Assembly: GCA_949987705.1 (NCBI GenBank)
Contig: OX465285.1
Span: 2,666,001-2,730,000 of the forward strand
DNA: 64,000 bases
Direction: 5' to 3'
Source: Thereva unica
Taxonomy: Eukaryota; Arthropoda; Insecta; Diptera; Therevidae
Positions 11,125 to 22,494 of this stretch are shown here, one piece after another. The position numbers and the translations under genes were made by a program. Within the stretch, counting starts at the first letter, position 1, and each line of letters begins with the position of its first letter. Under the pieces are notes generated by a model. That model made no database searches and was not told the origin of the DNA. It worked only from the letters and a program-made list of their open reading frames with translations.

Positions 11125-11670
11125 CATCAGGGCCACTATGAATATAATCTTATGCCATTTGGACTACTCAACGCCACCAATTCAGCAAATTTGCATCGAC
11201 TTAAAGGACCAAACCAACACACATCAAAGGAAGAAAACCCGAACAGAATATGAGATCAAAAACGGGCGTTTATTTAGTAAATTGGAAGGCGGAACAGTTT
11301 TCGTCTTGCCATCCGCTGTTCGTTGTAAATTGGTTCGGATATACAACAATGAAACCGGTCATTTCCGAGTTGAAAAGATTCTGAAATGATTAGAGCTAGA
11401 TTTTCAGTTCACAAGTATGCGAGGTTACGCAAAGTCATACATCGCATTATGTATCGAATGCTCTTATAATAAAATGAAAGGGTCTAAATCAGAAGGATAC
11501 CTACATTACGGTGACCCATTGCCCATACCATATGTTCCACATTGACGGTAAATCAAATTGAAGAGAGGAAACCTCTACCAATCCATACCCAATTATTTGA
11601 GGATGTCAGTAGAAAAGACTAACGAATGGGATCAGATCATACGAGATTTGAAATGGGTGCTAAATACCAC
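11125..11670 (+). pseudogene. Ty3/Gypsy pol relic: RT piece fused to integrase
   Basis: 11128-11190 reads GHYEYNLMPFGLLNAT, the hallmark Gypsy RT block, in one frame. From 11220 another frame gives the integrase zinc-finger region (EYEIKNGRLF, VLPSAVRCKLVRIYNNETGH, VEKILK). It continues with a further frame change into YAKSYIALCIECSYNKMKG and EGYLHYG. 11600-11670 has EWDQIIRDLKWVLNTT, the integrase helix before the host-site loop. RT-C, RNase H and part of the integrase core are deleted and several frames are broken. No LTRs were recognised. Confidence 0.8.
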
Positions 11671-11862
11671 GGTGACATCTATGGGATGCAACAGAGAAGG
11701 AGACCCAACCTTCGCTGTAAGGATGGCGTAAACCACGACGCTCAGAGTTTTTAGAGATACCAAACTGAATGATATCGGTTCAGAATCGGGACCTATGGAA
11801 AGAACAGTTGCAAGAGGCCAGGTTTGGATTCCAGTGGTAGGGCCCTATAAGTAAATAAGTAA
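11671..11862 (+). mobile_element. 5'-truncated LINE 3' end inserted in the Gypsy relic
   Basis: Contains RRRRPNLRCKDGV (family RRGRPKLRWKDGV, the ORF2 C-terminus). It ends in AAGTAAATAAGTAA, a TAA-rich tail like those at 22700-22725. It is flanked by GCTAAATACCAC (11659-11670) and GCTAAACACCAC (11863-11874), which fit a target-site duplication of about 12 bp. Confidence 0.65.
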
Positions 11863-12330
11863 GCTAAACACCACACAAACGAAACTACGAATGTTGACTT
11901 CGAACTAGAGATCGTAAAATGTAATTGAATTGTTGAAGCCCTGAGCCACGATTACGAACTAGAAAAATCTAACTACTAATTAAAAGACACAATTTGCCCT
12001 CGGGCGCATACAAATAGAGAGAGAAAAATGGAAGTAACGGTGCGACTGAAAAGTCAGAACTCTGCAAGTGTGCCAAGAGAAAGACCGAGTACTCATCGAG
12101 CACACTCCATCAGGTAAGGGGATGTCGTGCAAACTAGAGCCCATGTGTAATGGTCCATATAAAGGTAGCCGAGTATTAGGTAAGGATCGATACCTAATCG
12201 AGGACATCAAAGAACAAGACACAAAAACGATTTCTTCTATCTTCTCCATGGTGCAGTTCATAGACATGGTGCCTACGAAGGAGATGATCATTCAAAAGAA
12301 GTTAAGCCCGGGGACGAGTTTGTACTATTT
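11863..12330 (+). pseudogene. Ty3/Gypsy integrase C-terminal region (right of insertion)
   Basis: The reading frame of the Gypsy copy resumes after the insertion. 12065-12210 gives KDRVLIEHTPSGKGMSCKLE, P-C-GPYK, VLGKDRYLIEDI, the SH3-like tail of Gypsy integrases (family pattern V-L-I..., KL-P-GPY-V, VL-DRY-VED). Then follow Ser/Phe-rich residues resembling the usual pol end. The copy is non-functional. Confidence 0.75.
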
Positions 12331-12434
12331 TCTGTGCATTTTGCGGGTATTTATCCACCCATATCTGAAAACCTCCTGGTTTTTACTTGTTAAATGTCAT
12401 CGTAATGACAGTTGTATGTTGATATTTCAATAAT

Positions 12435-14440
12435 CCTTTAAAATTTAAAATAACATTTCTTGTTGAAAACCCTTTATTTCATTGAAAATCTAAAAGAACT
12501 TTAATAAAAAATTACCAATTTTTTGGCATACTTTTACTACAACTCGGCCAAGCATAGTCCTTTATTTTACCATCGGAATTCATAATGTCCTTCTTATTAT
12601 TAATGACTTGTACCAACTAAACAAGCCCCAACATAACAAATGACCATAATACTCTGCTAATTTTCGTAAACTCCTGTTGACATACTTTACTTACTCTCTC
12701 CCAGCAACATGACACATGAAATGTTCAAAGCACTGACATAAATTATCACCACACATACATGCACACAAATATGATATAATCAAAATAAATATCGAAATTT
12801 CTCGATAAAATTCAGAAAAAATTTGTTGAAAAGGAGTTTTTGTAAAACACCCGTAATCTAATTACTCGTAAGCCTCTCAATTAATAAGTTGTATATGAAT
12901 ATCCCACCGCTGCCCCTTTTATTCATACAATTTTTTTACCAATGAGAATTTTTATCCGGAAACTCATTGGTAATTTCATGGAAATGGACTTAATGCCATG
13001 GATATGTGTGAAACAAGTTGAATTTTGCAAAAAAGACTTAATTACCTGTAATTTATGTAAAGTAAAGTGCAGAATCGTTTCGAAAAGGGGCTTTTCATAG
13101 TTCATATGCTTTTTCTTTTGTTTTCGAAAAAAAGTACATGGTTTCGAATCTTCGCGAGGGCGTTTCAAGGATTCCTTTTTTATTTTTTTTTATTTTTTTA
13201 TTTTTTCGAAAAAAAAAAAAAACAGGGCGCTTTTCAGTAATTGAATTCCGATAATTTGGCATGGATTTAATGGAAATCGAAATTTGATTAGGGTAATCGG
13301 GGCGATTGTGTCACGTAAACAAACAGAATATGATATCCTGCCGAGAGTGGATACACGATATGTACTCAGAAAAGGACACTCCAGATATGTACGTTTATAT
13401 AGATCGAAATCAGTATAGGTTTAGTGCTTGCCAAGCTAAAACACTTTATATATGTATGTTTTGTATATAGAATTGTATAACATTTGTTTGAATGTGTGTG
13501 TATAAATATAGAGTTGGGTAAAGGGCACATCCTTATTATACAAAATATCAAATGACAAAGCATTGTGTCAAGAATTTAGGACAGGACAGAGACGACCACA
13601 ACATTGTAGATGTTGTTCAGAAACAATATACTTGGAGCGTAACCTCAACTTTTACCATTTAATGGGTTTTGAAAGGGGGACGATGATTTTTGGTGTATAT
13701 TTAGTTTTTTTTTTGTTCAATATTGTTATTTTGTTATTCTGTGTGCTGTGTTTCATATTTCCCATATGCTTTTCGTTGTTGAAGGTTAACTTTTTGTGTT
13801 GGTTATGCACAGACAATGCAAAAAAAAATGGTGATTAATGATATAATTTTCACTCATGTAACTTGAAACGAACCGGGATACTTGTTCTTCTTTTTTTTGA
13901 AAAGCGAAAACATTAATTTCTATAGCTAGTTCGTGGAATGGCGGGGTTGAGTAAGCCACATATTCACCCACGCTATCAAATATAGACACAAAGACATCAG
14001 ACATTGTGCTAGACAGTGAACACGTTGGACATGTTATGATGATGGCATCATGGAAGTTGTTGTTGATGTAGGTAGGACACAAAAATGGTGAAATACGAAT
14101 TGCAGAAACTGCAGACCATTCACGTTTTTGAACGCAGCGAACTTACTAGGAAAGGACAGGCTAGATTTTCGTATAATGAAAAATTCTGGTAAGAAAGCAT
14201 TGTTATATAGGGTCTTTCAACAAGAACTGTTATTTTAAATATCGTGCCATATTGGAACTGTCAACAAACAACTATCATTACCATGATACCATATACCATG
14301 TATTTGACAAGTAAAAACTAGGAAGAGTGTAGAATCCAGTCGACGAGAAGGAGAATTGCGAGTCGTCAGATATGTATGTCGGACGCTGACGTAGTAATTA
14401 TCGCACAGAAAGTCGCTTTAAGCAAACGTTGCAAATGTAC
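12435..14440. other. AT-rich non-coding stretch
   Basis: Very AT-rich, with a poly-T/poly-A tract at 13176-13223 and TATATA-rich sequence near 13440-13520. No exon or repeat I can support. A simple (GT/TATA) patch lies at 13488-13510. Confidence 0.5.
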
Positions 14441-14442
14441 TT

Positions 14443-14745
14443 ATACCCCGGCTTCACCTGCCGAACAAGTACGAGAAAATTGGTGAGCATACAATTTCCA
14501 CATATTCAACTGAGAATAAAACTAACCTCAGTTCGTAAAACTGAACTCGAACTGAAGTTAAAAGTAAAAGCTCGCTCAAAAGAGAGTAATCAAATGGAAT
14601 ACTGGGATATCATTCCAGTGAGCTTTTGCGTTTCTAACTTCTGGCGAAAAAACAACAACAGTTTCAAGCACGAACTGAACATGACAAGACACTTATGCGG
14701 ATTGAACTGAACTTTACTGAACTGAGGGCGGTAAAGCCGGGGTAT
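14443..14745. mobile_element. MITE with ATACCCCGGCTT ends
   Basis: ATACCCCGGCTTCACC (14443-14458) and GGTAAAGCCGGGGTAT (14730-14745) are inverted over 16 bp with one mismatch, flanked by TA-containing sequence (TT|...|TATA). The interior includes AACTGAACTC-type degenerate repeats. The 93-codon frame inside is not a gene. Confidence 0.8.
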
Positions 14746-14750
14746 TATAT

Positions 14751-14980
14751 TTAGAGGTCGCGCCAAAAGAGTTGATGCCGGAGCGCGCAGCTGGGGAAAT
14801 TAAAGCTGCACACAAATAAAAATTGCGCACATGTTGATAAGAAATGCGCTTATGTATTTTCAAATTTCCCCTTCGAAATTTGTTGCGACTAGGCTAAGGG
14901 ACGAAAACGGCATGCGGGGATTCTACTGCGCATGGAAAACGCGACTTTCTCGGCATCAACTCTTTTGGCGGGACCTCTAA
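14751..14980. mobile_element. Tc1/mariner-like MITE, 30-bp inverted ends
   Basis: TTAGAGGTCGCGCCAAAAGA... (14751-14780) and its near-perfect inverse ending GGCGGGACCTCTAA (14951-14980) match at 29 of 30 positions. TA on each side of GAGGTC...GACCTC fits a TA target duplication, as for Tc1/mariner. It starts only 5 bp after the previous MITE ends. Confidence 0.85.
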
Positions 14981-15254
14981 CAAGAACCTAATCGAACGAC
15001 TGAAATCTACCTTGGACGAGTAGAACAGAAGATTCTTTAAATTCGGATAGAGATGTAAGCATTATATTGGAAAGCTTTGCTGCGGACATTTTTGTTAACT
15101 AGTTGAGAAATCTGTCCAATCAGAAAATCAATCTACAAATAATGTACATAGAGCACCGAGAAAAAGATATCGAAGAATACATGAAAACATTTAATGGATA
15201 AAGCTGTTCCAAACCGGATAACCGAGAAAATCGCTGGGATGCAGCTACCTACCT

Positions 15255-15670
15255 GGTCACTGAATAGTGTAAGGGTCGTAAAACTGGTTTGAGTTCTTCG
15301 TAACAAAACCAAGCATCCTAAGCTTTCAAGATAATATAAGCGGCATGGGAATTGAAAGCTAATTTTGAATCGAACACGACACTAAGGTTATTCAGTTCAT
15401 AAATCCGAGCTAGGTTTAGGTTATACAGTAAGGGAACACATCAACACTTATCAATACTCAATACAAGATGGTTGGAGCTGTACCACTTGGTTAGGGAGTT
15501 CAAACCTCGTTGCATACATAAACAGTCTACGGCATTAACGACCTCACGAAAAAGCTTCAAATCCTCCGCATTCAGTAAGTATTTTGAGATGCTGTTAACA
15601 ATGTCATTGATAAAGAGAATAAACAACAATCACCCTAGATGACTGCCTTGAGGTACCCCGGATTATATAC
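15255..15670 (-). pseudogene. Jockey-type LINE reverse transcriptase fragment
   Basis: The minus strand reads GVPQGSHLG at about 15660, then LLFILFINDIVNSI, then NAEDLKLF where active elements have YADDLKLF, CLCMQRGLNSLTKWYSSN, and after a frame change NNLSVVFDSKLAFN. This is the RT palm and thumb in correct order. The catalytic YADD is mutated and the frame is broken. Confidence 0.85.
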
Positions 15671-16039
15671 GACAAGCGAGACTGACAAACCTAAAACGTA
15701 TTAATCTGATTGAGTTTTGCTCGTAGTTAACATATAAGCATGTGATTTCTTGTGTCGTTAATCGATATGGGGAGTTAATGACCCTGGTAAGAAGAAACTG
15801 TGCAAGTTAAGGCATAAACATGGAGCAATTTTATCAAGGACCAAGTATTTCATTGACTTATATTTGCCGAAACTTCAAAAGATGTTTGGGTTCATTCGTG
15901 GCTAATACTGAAATAAATGGTGATCGCCTAAGATTCCATATTCGTAGAGGACGAATAGCTATTTTGCCTGTCCTCGAAAAAGTCTTAGATAATAACCAAC
16001 CTTGGGAGTAGTCCAAAACCACAGTCCCATGGTCAAATG

Positions 16040-16140
16040 GAAAAAATGAAAATTCCTGAAAAGAGACATTGAATTTCTGGGGCATATCCTGGGGAATGGC
16101 GGTATAAAACTATCGATGGAGAACTCGCAGCGGTATGAAA
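16040..16140 (+). pseudogene. Ty3/Gypsy RT fragment
   Basis: The plus strand reads FLKRDIEFLGHILGNGGIK, the segment linking the RT palm to the connection domain (family F-K-V-YLGH-VS-GI-). The 63-codon frame just upstream (15820-16011) may belong to the same copy but shows no clear motif. Confidence 0.65.
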
Positions 16141-16211
16141 TTTCCTAACGTCGAAGTTTCCCAACGAAGTGGGAAATACATTTATCACATCACAACATTG
16201 CGATCATCATC

Positions 16212-16555
16212 ATTGCGCTCCTTTAATCCCTCATGGGACATAGGGCGGAAACAGTGGCCCTCCAGTGGACTCTGTTTTGCTCGACAGCTCTTAGCTCCGA
16301 CCAGGATCTCCCAGTTGTTGCGGCTTCTGTTAGTAGGGTTCTCCTCCACGTTGTTCTAGGTCTTCCGACTCGACGGGATCCTTGCGGATTCCAGTCGAGG
16401 GCCTATTTTGCTAGATTTTCGTTTTCGCGTCGCAAGGTGTGGCCAACCCAATTCGATTTCCTTCGTGTGATTTGGTCATCTATCCTTTCTTGGCCGGCAC
16501 TGCGCCATAGTTCTTCGTTTGAAATTCTATCCTGCCAGCGATGCCTTCGCTAATT
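16212..16555 (-). pseudogene. RTE-type LINE ORF C-terminus and 3' end
   Basis: The minus strand has a nearly continuous C-terminal frame: RRHRWQDRISNEELW, DQITRRKSNWVGHTLRR, one stop, then ALDWNPQGSRRVGRPRTTWR and RSWSELRAVEQNRVHWRATV before its own stop. The short 3' tail is ATGATGATGATG-type repeat (16196-16212), as expected for RTE 3' ends. Only one internal stop suggests a fairly young copy, 5' truncated. Confidence 0.85.
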
Positions 16556-16689
16556 TAAAAGAATTGTTGGGCGATTCTGAATTTAGCTGTTTAATCCGAA
16601 TCAAGACAGCAGGAGTCTCCCCTTTTATGGCAATCTCCTTGACCTTGATTCGACTGAAGCTGTAAAATAAGGGAGATCAGCTCAGCTAC

Positions 16690-17515
16690 ATCAGTGACCA
16701 CCCGTCAATGCTTAGGGCAAGAGTTTGGCCGTTCTGTTCCATCATCCTGTATATCATCTGCTAAATCATCATCTCATTCGGCTAGTTATGGATCTCTATT
16801 GGAGCAGAGCATCAGTTTAGGTTTACTTAAAATCGTATTTTTAGGTTTCAACCTCCCCAAACGGTTTATTGGTACAGGTGATCTTAATGAACTCCCCTAC
16901 CTCCTTGACACCCAAAAACTGGGGTGAGAAATTGTCTTCAATACTTTCCTTCACTTAAGGAAGGATGGTTCTTCGGGAAAATTGCCTCGGCCAACTTACC
17001 CCAATATGAGGTAACCTCCTTAAGGTACCCTCTTTTCTTCTTCTGGAGTCTCTCCTCCCGTGAAGAATTCTCTGGAAGTTTAGGCAGTACACCAAATTGG
17101 TCCAGCAAGGGACTATGCCCCTAGAAGGTATGGAAGCCGGTGCAGCCAATTTTCTGATGGCTCTAGAAACTTTGGACCAATCGACGGTTGTCTGGTTTTT
17201 TCTTGTTGGGGGCTTCCGAATTTTTGCAGTTGTCCTGCCGCCGGTTTTATGGGAAGGATTTTGCGAAAGCGAGGCTTAGGTGTGCTCCCAGCTCCTACTC
17301 TGACCTTCTTTGTCTTGGGGTTTTTCGTCTTGGCGGCAGCAGATAATTTTTTCCAGATAGGCTGCACAGTCAAACCTATAACCTTGAGAAATAGCCTTAA
17401 GAGAATGAAAGGATATGCAAGGTCCATCCTGGCAGACACCGCCATATCAGGATAAGACATTTTATAACTAAGTATGACGGTACCCAGACGAGATCCTTCA
17501 CAACAGTGCAAAGGC
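16690..17515 (-). pseudogene. LINE ORF1 relic
   Basis: The minus frame 17511-17113 (132 codons) has KLSAAAKTKNPKTKK, comparable to the KLSGAAKKK stretch at 23211-23450, a basic N-terminal feature of insect LINE ORF1 proteins. The sequence towards 16690 is similar in character to 36060-36540. No zinc knuckle was seen. The assignment rests on similarity between the copies. Confidence 0.45.
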
Positions 17516-17704
17516 TACTCACTGTAATACAGCCCATGACACGATGATGATTACATCTTGACCTACTACATTCGTTTTGCTATTGGACATTTGCAGATCG
17601 TATAGTAGGAAATTGGGAGTGACAGGTTTCTGCCATATCCGAGGATCCCCCATGAGATGGCAGATCGTACCCCATTTAGACTCCCAAGACCACTGAGCTC
17701 GCAT

Positions 17705-19905
17705 CCATAGTTTTGTATCCTTCAGATCTTATTAAATACAGGTGATTTGCTTTACCATTTAGGGTCCAGGCCATACCATAATAAAAACTTTTCGTAATAA
17801 AACGAGTTTACAAGGTCACCCAAAATCAACTCACCCAAAAATCGTATTATTCAAAAACAACCAAAAAACTCAGCCTTATCCAATGAACCGCTTAATTCTA
17901 TTCTCCATGCTAGTATTAACCTCAACAAAAAAAAATTACATCCAAAAGGAAACCAACCAAAAAAAAAGGAAAAGAACTAAAAACCGATTATAGACTTTCC
18001 CAGGAACGAAAAACTTTTTTTTTGTTTTTTGGTTGAATAAGTTTTTCACTCCGGCTGCATCCTTACAAGGATAGCGCTCACTGGGGAACATCCTGAAATG
18101 CATGAAATCAAACAGAATTTTTTATACACATACACCTTCACATATTTATGAGAGCTGCTTTTTACACCGAAAACTTACCAGGATCAACATTGGGTATCCT
18201 TTTTTTTCTTCGCACCCACCCGATACCAAATTTTTTGATATGTCGGTCTTGTGTGTTCGATTCTCCATCAGGAAGTTTTTACGCTTTTGGTGTTGATGAT
18301 TCAAGGATTTATGAAAATTCGATTATTTCGCTTCAACCCGTTGTTGGTGATATATATGTTTGAAGGAGATGTAATGGGGATGTTTTAGTTTTTTTTTTTG
18401 GTGTTTTTGCTGCTGTCTGTGTGAGGTTGAATTCGATTTTCAAAAGAAAACCTATGTTTATCTGTATTAGTGAAATGTTTTACTTGAATTCATCAAGGAA
18501 AAAGTAAAACTTAAGATAGTAGACAACTTTGTGGAATGACTAGAACTTCCTTCCTGCTATATAAAACCGAAACATCCGCTGTCTCCTTTTTTTTATGTTG
18601 AGACAAAGCCACTTACGTGTTCTCAGGAAGTTTTGGGCTACATTTATATGGGCATGTGTGTGTGTATACTGATGTGAAATAAGTATTTTATGGATGAAAC
18701 TTTTTCTTGCTTTCCTTAAAAGTATCAAGTTTCTTTGGCAAAAAAAAGGAAATACATATACAAGAACAAAAAAAAAAAAAAACAAACTCCAGACGACAAA
18801 AGACGAGCAAAAGAATTAATTCCCTGTTTTATTCCTTGTTATTTAGGCACAAATTCTTACCAGTTCCTCATTAAATACAATGTTCGTCTCCTAAAAAATC
18901 TAAAAAGGATCCGCACCGCCACCATCCAAGAAAAATCCCAAGAAAATTGTTAGAATGAAAAAAAAAAAAAAAAAAACAAAAAAAAAAATATCCCTTGCCA
19001 AAAAATATAAAAGCTTTGATGAAAGCATTTCACATTTTCTCACCCGTGAAATTCTGTACCTTTGAACTAAGTTAAATCTCAATGATAAATCTCTTATTGT
19101 CAAATATATCTTAAAGGAGCGACGTCAAGCATAAAACTGGAATGTTACATCCTCGGTTATAGGAAGGACTTTTTGATCGTCTCCTTATATATATACCTGA
19201 GGCAAGATTCTCAAGGAGGAAATAAGTTTTCCAGAACATCCCTCCCTCGCCCCATCCTCTTTACTCTGAAACCAACCTTATACTCTTCTAGAATCACACA
19301 AAAGTTGTCTTGTCTTTCTTGATGATGATAAGCAGACTTTTGTAGCGGCAGGGGGGTGGTAGGGTAGGGTAGGGGTGGTTTTCTTTAAGATTTCGGGAAT
19401 TTTAATTAATATAGAACTTTGCTGGTTGCATGGAATTTTATCTAAAATGTAAGGATAAAATATTTTATAAATTCACGTTCGTCTGAAGTAGGTTGAAATT
19501 TTTTAACGAAATTAACTTTAACATTATTTATTTCGGCAAAATGTACAGGTGAGGGAGAGGGTATTCGAAGAACATTTTAGGATAATTATAAAGGAAAAGA
19601 CACATTTAAATTTTTAAACTTCCCAGATCTCAGCCTGTCGTGTCAGTCATAGGAAATCAGGACCACCAAATCTTGGATTGAATTGAAAAACTCGCCAGAA
19701 GATGCTTTTCGAGTTACTACGATGTGTCATAACGTCTTCGCAGTGTGCGTCAATTTCTGTATCTTTGAGACTCGATTGCCTACATTTGAAGACGACGAGG
19801 CATGTCATGAGAGGACAATGGTAAAGTCTGACCCAATCAATCTCAGAAATGGCTAATCCGATTGTAATGGACTTTAATAGGAAGATTCAGTATGTTTTTG
19901 GGCAT
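17705..19905. other. AT-rich non-coding stretch
   Basis: Contains poly-T (18015-18035, 18390-18402), poly-A (18766-18785, 18957-18990) and G-rich GGGGTGGTAGGGTAGGGTAG at 19350-19376. No exon, RNA or mobile element supported. Confidence 0.5.
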
Positions 19906-19906
19906 T

Positions 19907-20035
19907 TTTTACTCAGAACCGACTATCGGATCCGATTATCGGTCCCGACAAATCGTGTCCAACAATCGTTTCCGACTATCGGATTAGACCGAAAACTTGA
20001 ATTGAGAGTCGAAGGAAAGCGAGTGAACTTTTTTT
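19907..20035. repeat. CCGACTATCGG palindromic repeat, long copy
   Basis: Contains ACCGACTATCGGATCCGATT, TTCCGACTATCGGATTAGAC and ends GGAAAGCGAGTGAAC, the same blocks as the two copies at 20399 and 20519. Confidence 0.7.
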
Positions 20036-20398
20036 TTTATCATTTTAACTTCGAAGGGCTCAATCAAAATATTTAGCTTCGCCTTAGTAGATCTTGATCG
20101 TACAATATGAAGCCTTTTTCTTTTTGGATCGATTTTCGTTGTTCGGGTTGCCTGTAGTTCGATCAATGTTTACTTAGGCAACAATGGATATTTAAAGAGT
20201 ACGAGACGCGTGCCCTACCATTGAGTACAGAGATCGCCTTATGAAGTCTCTGTGCTATTGGTATTTCCATCAAAAATGTGATAACCGGGATATAATACTT
20301 CATGGAAACTATAACAAATTAGATATTAAAACAAATTTAAGCATTTTAAAATGTTCGTCAGTATGTTTTATCTGTCTGTCTGTTTGCATGTTTTAGAC

Positions 20399-20474
20399 TA
20401 CTTTTTCACTTTCATCCGACTATCGGTTCAGACGGTAAGCTTGATCCGATAATCGGGTGAAAGCGAGTGAAAAT
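20399..20474. repeat. CCGACTATCGG palindromic repeat, copy 2
   Basis: TTTTTCACTTTCATCCGACT ATCGG on the left mirrors CCGATAATCGGGTGAAAGCG then AGTGAAAA on the right: inverted arms of about 28 bp around a 20-bp centre. Confidence 0.8.
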
Positions 20475-20518
20475 TTTAGGCCTTTCACGCGAAGATTCAA
20501 TTTCTTAGGTGTGTTTAG

Positions 20519-20594
20519 GCTACTTTTTCACTCTGCTCCGACTATCGGATCGGCCCGAAAACATGACTCGATAATCGAAGTAACGCGAATGAAA
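20519..20594. repeat. CCGACTATCGG palindromic repeat, copy 3
   Basis: 120 bp downstream of copy 2, and both are preceded by GTTTAG(A/G)CTACTTTTTCACT. That makes a tandem pair. The right arm is partly decayed (CTCGATAATCGAAGTAACGCG). Confidence 0.8.
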
Positions 20595-20894
20595 TGTTGT
20601 CACTGCAAGATATTGTTCGGAAACACTGCGGATCATTATGATTTACCATCTCCAAAAATAATCGATGGGTCTGATGATAATTTAAACAGAGAATATATAA
20701 AACACAATGAACAATGGGGAAAATACTGCCAACATGCTGCCAAATGCCCCAGAAACGTCAAAATCTACGCGCAAGAGACATATTCTGAATACAATTGCCT
20801 AGATGTCTGTTGTGCACGTAGTACAAAATTTTTTCGATGGGAAGCGCTCAACATCGTGTTTCATGACGTTGTAACTCACGCGGGCTTTTGCTAG
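20591..20894 (+). CDS. Cysteine-rich open frame, unidentified
   Basis: From the ATG at 20591 (MKCCHCKILFGN) the frame runs 100 codons to a stop at 20892. It is contained in a longer open frame starting at 20457 whose first part is palindromic repeat. Composition looks protein-like: CCHC, DLPSPKIIDGSDDNLNREYI, QWGKYCQHAAKCP, YNCLDVCC. Nine cysteines are spaced roughly as in small secreted or Ly6-like insect proteins, but no signal peptide or CN ending is present. It could be an exon, a captured gene fragment or a transposon protein. I do not recognise it. Confidence 0.35.
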
Positions 20895-21704
20895 TCTTGT
20901 AAATACTTTCATAGACAGTGCAAATCCACAACGATAAATTTTCAGGACAATCGCAGTGCATCCAACATCCAGTCGCGCATCGATAGAATGCTATGTCCAA
21001 TGTAGAGTCGGGTGCCACAGGGTCTTCGGTGGTAACTGGTTTGAGGATGCCATGTTCTTCTCTGGCCCAACCTCGTTTGTGGGTGGTAGATGGTTGCCGA
21101 GCTACTGTTGTATCTATAAATATCGTCTAAGCGAGTGTTGTTTTTAAGCTTCCCAGAATGGAGGACAAGTGACCTGTCTGTTTGGGGCTTCATTGATGCT
21201 TTGTATGCAGCCAGAAAAGTTTCTCGCCATCCTCTCCAATCTGCGAATATTTCTGAGATTCATGAGTGAGGTCAGGATTCGCATCCGGAAAAGCTATGAC
21301 TTGGCGAATGGAGTGAGGAGGCAACGCACACGGTGACCACTGCGGCTAAGTTAGGCCTATTGTGTACCTTGGCGAATGGAAGCTGTTGAAAGAATTTGGT
21401 GTCCACTTTCCACACAGTCTGGCTTCTCACTAACATATCTTCTAAACTTTTCCGTCGTCAGCTTTCCCAGTTATATTTATACTTTTCGGGAAACTTGTCT
21501 CTCTCGTTTTGCTTCACAGCTCAAGTTCCCCTTTCCTCTATGTTGCCTGCCAATATCCTGTTATACTCTTGTTTTGTTTCTCTAATTCTTCATTTTTCTA
21601 TGTACCACTTTGTTTGGATGTTGTTTTTTCTTCTACATATATCTTGTCGCTAGTTTCTTCGCCTTAAACTTCCCAATTACTACGTATAGTATGTACACAT
21701 GATG

Positions 21705-21895
21705 AGTTGGGGTTGAGTTGAATTTTCGACTCACGTCACAGATCACAAACAAAATACAGAGATACTGCTGTCAAGTAAATAAAACTACTCAACTACTAAT
21801 TTCAACTCAACCCAGGTAGCAGAGCTGAGTCGAGTTCAGTTGACCTTAACTCAGGACGACTCTCGACTATATGTAGTTGAACTCGGGTTCGAAGA
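21705..21895. repeat. GAGTTGAGTT/AACTCAACTC inverted repeat
   Basis: GGGGTTGAGTTGAATTTTCG (21711-21730) is mirrored by TTTCAACTCAACCC near 21802-21815, with further GAGTCGAGTTCAGTTGA units after it. It is related to the AACTC-rich patches at 6400, 7310, 7560 and 14510. Confidence 0.55.
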
Positions 21896-22150
21896 AGTTT
21901 ATGATGATATTTATTGAAGTCTTCAGATAACCTACCCACAGTTTTTTCTGTAGTTATTATAGCCCTTGTATAATATGTTTGTGTTACTTCGCTCTATCAT
22001 TCCTGTATCAGTACATCTTAATTCTTGTATAGTACAGCAATGAGTTTTCTAACTTACTTTGGTCACAACAAGATATGCCAGGAGACCGTCAATTGGAAGA
22101 ACGAGAAATCTAATAGATTATGTGACCGTCAGCCGGAGATGAAGAATTAA

Positions 22151-22293
22151 GCCGCGTTTACATCCCAAAGTCAACGCGAAATTGCACTTTGAAACTCTTT
22201 TATCGAAAGTTTCAGAATTACAAATTGCTGTGCGATAAAAGAGCTCCAAAGTCAAAATCAAATTTCGCTTTGACTTTGGGATGTAAACGCGCC
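22151..22293. mobile_element. MITE with GCGTTTACATCCCAAAG ends, copy 1
   Basis: GCCGCGTTTACATCCCAAAG TCAACGCGAAATT and the inverse of AATTTCGCTTTGACTTTGGG ATGTAAACGCGCC match at about 30 of 33 positions. 143 bp long, no ORF. Same family as 54017-54191. Confidence 0.8.
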
Positions 22294-22494
22294 TTTTTTG
22301 TGGAGAGAATTTCAGGTGCTTTAGGGAGGCAAATACTGAAAGTGACCAACATTTGGTAGTAGCAACTATTCGGCTCAAAATCGGCGGAATTAAAAATGTC
22401 CAATGTGAATGTGGTAAATCGCAGACTGCTTAACGGAGACCTTATGCGGGGCAGCATTGAAAATCTGGTCAAGAAAGGATAGATGAACAAAAAT

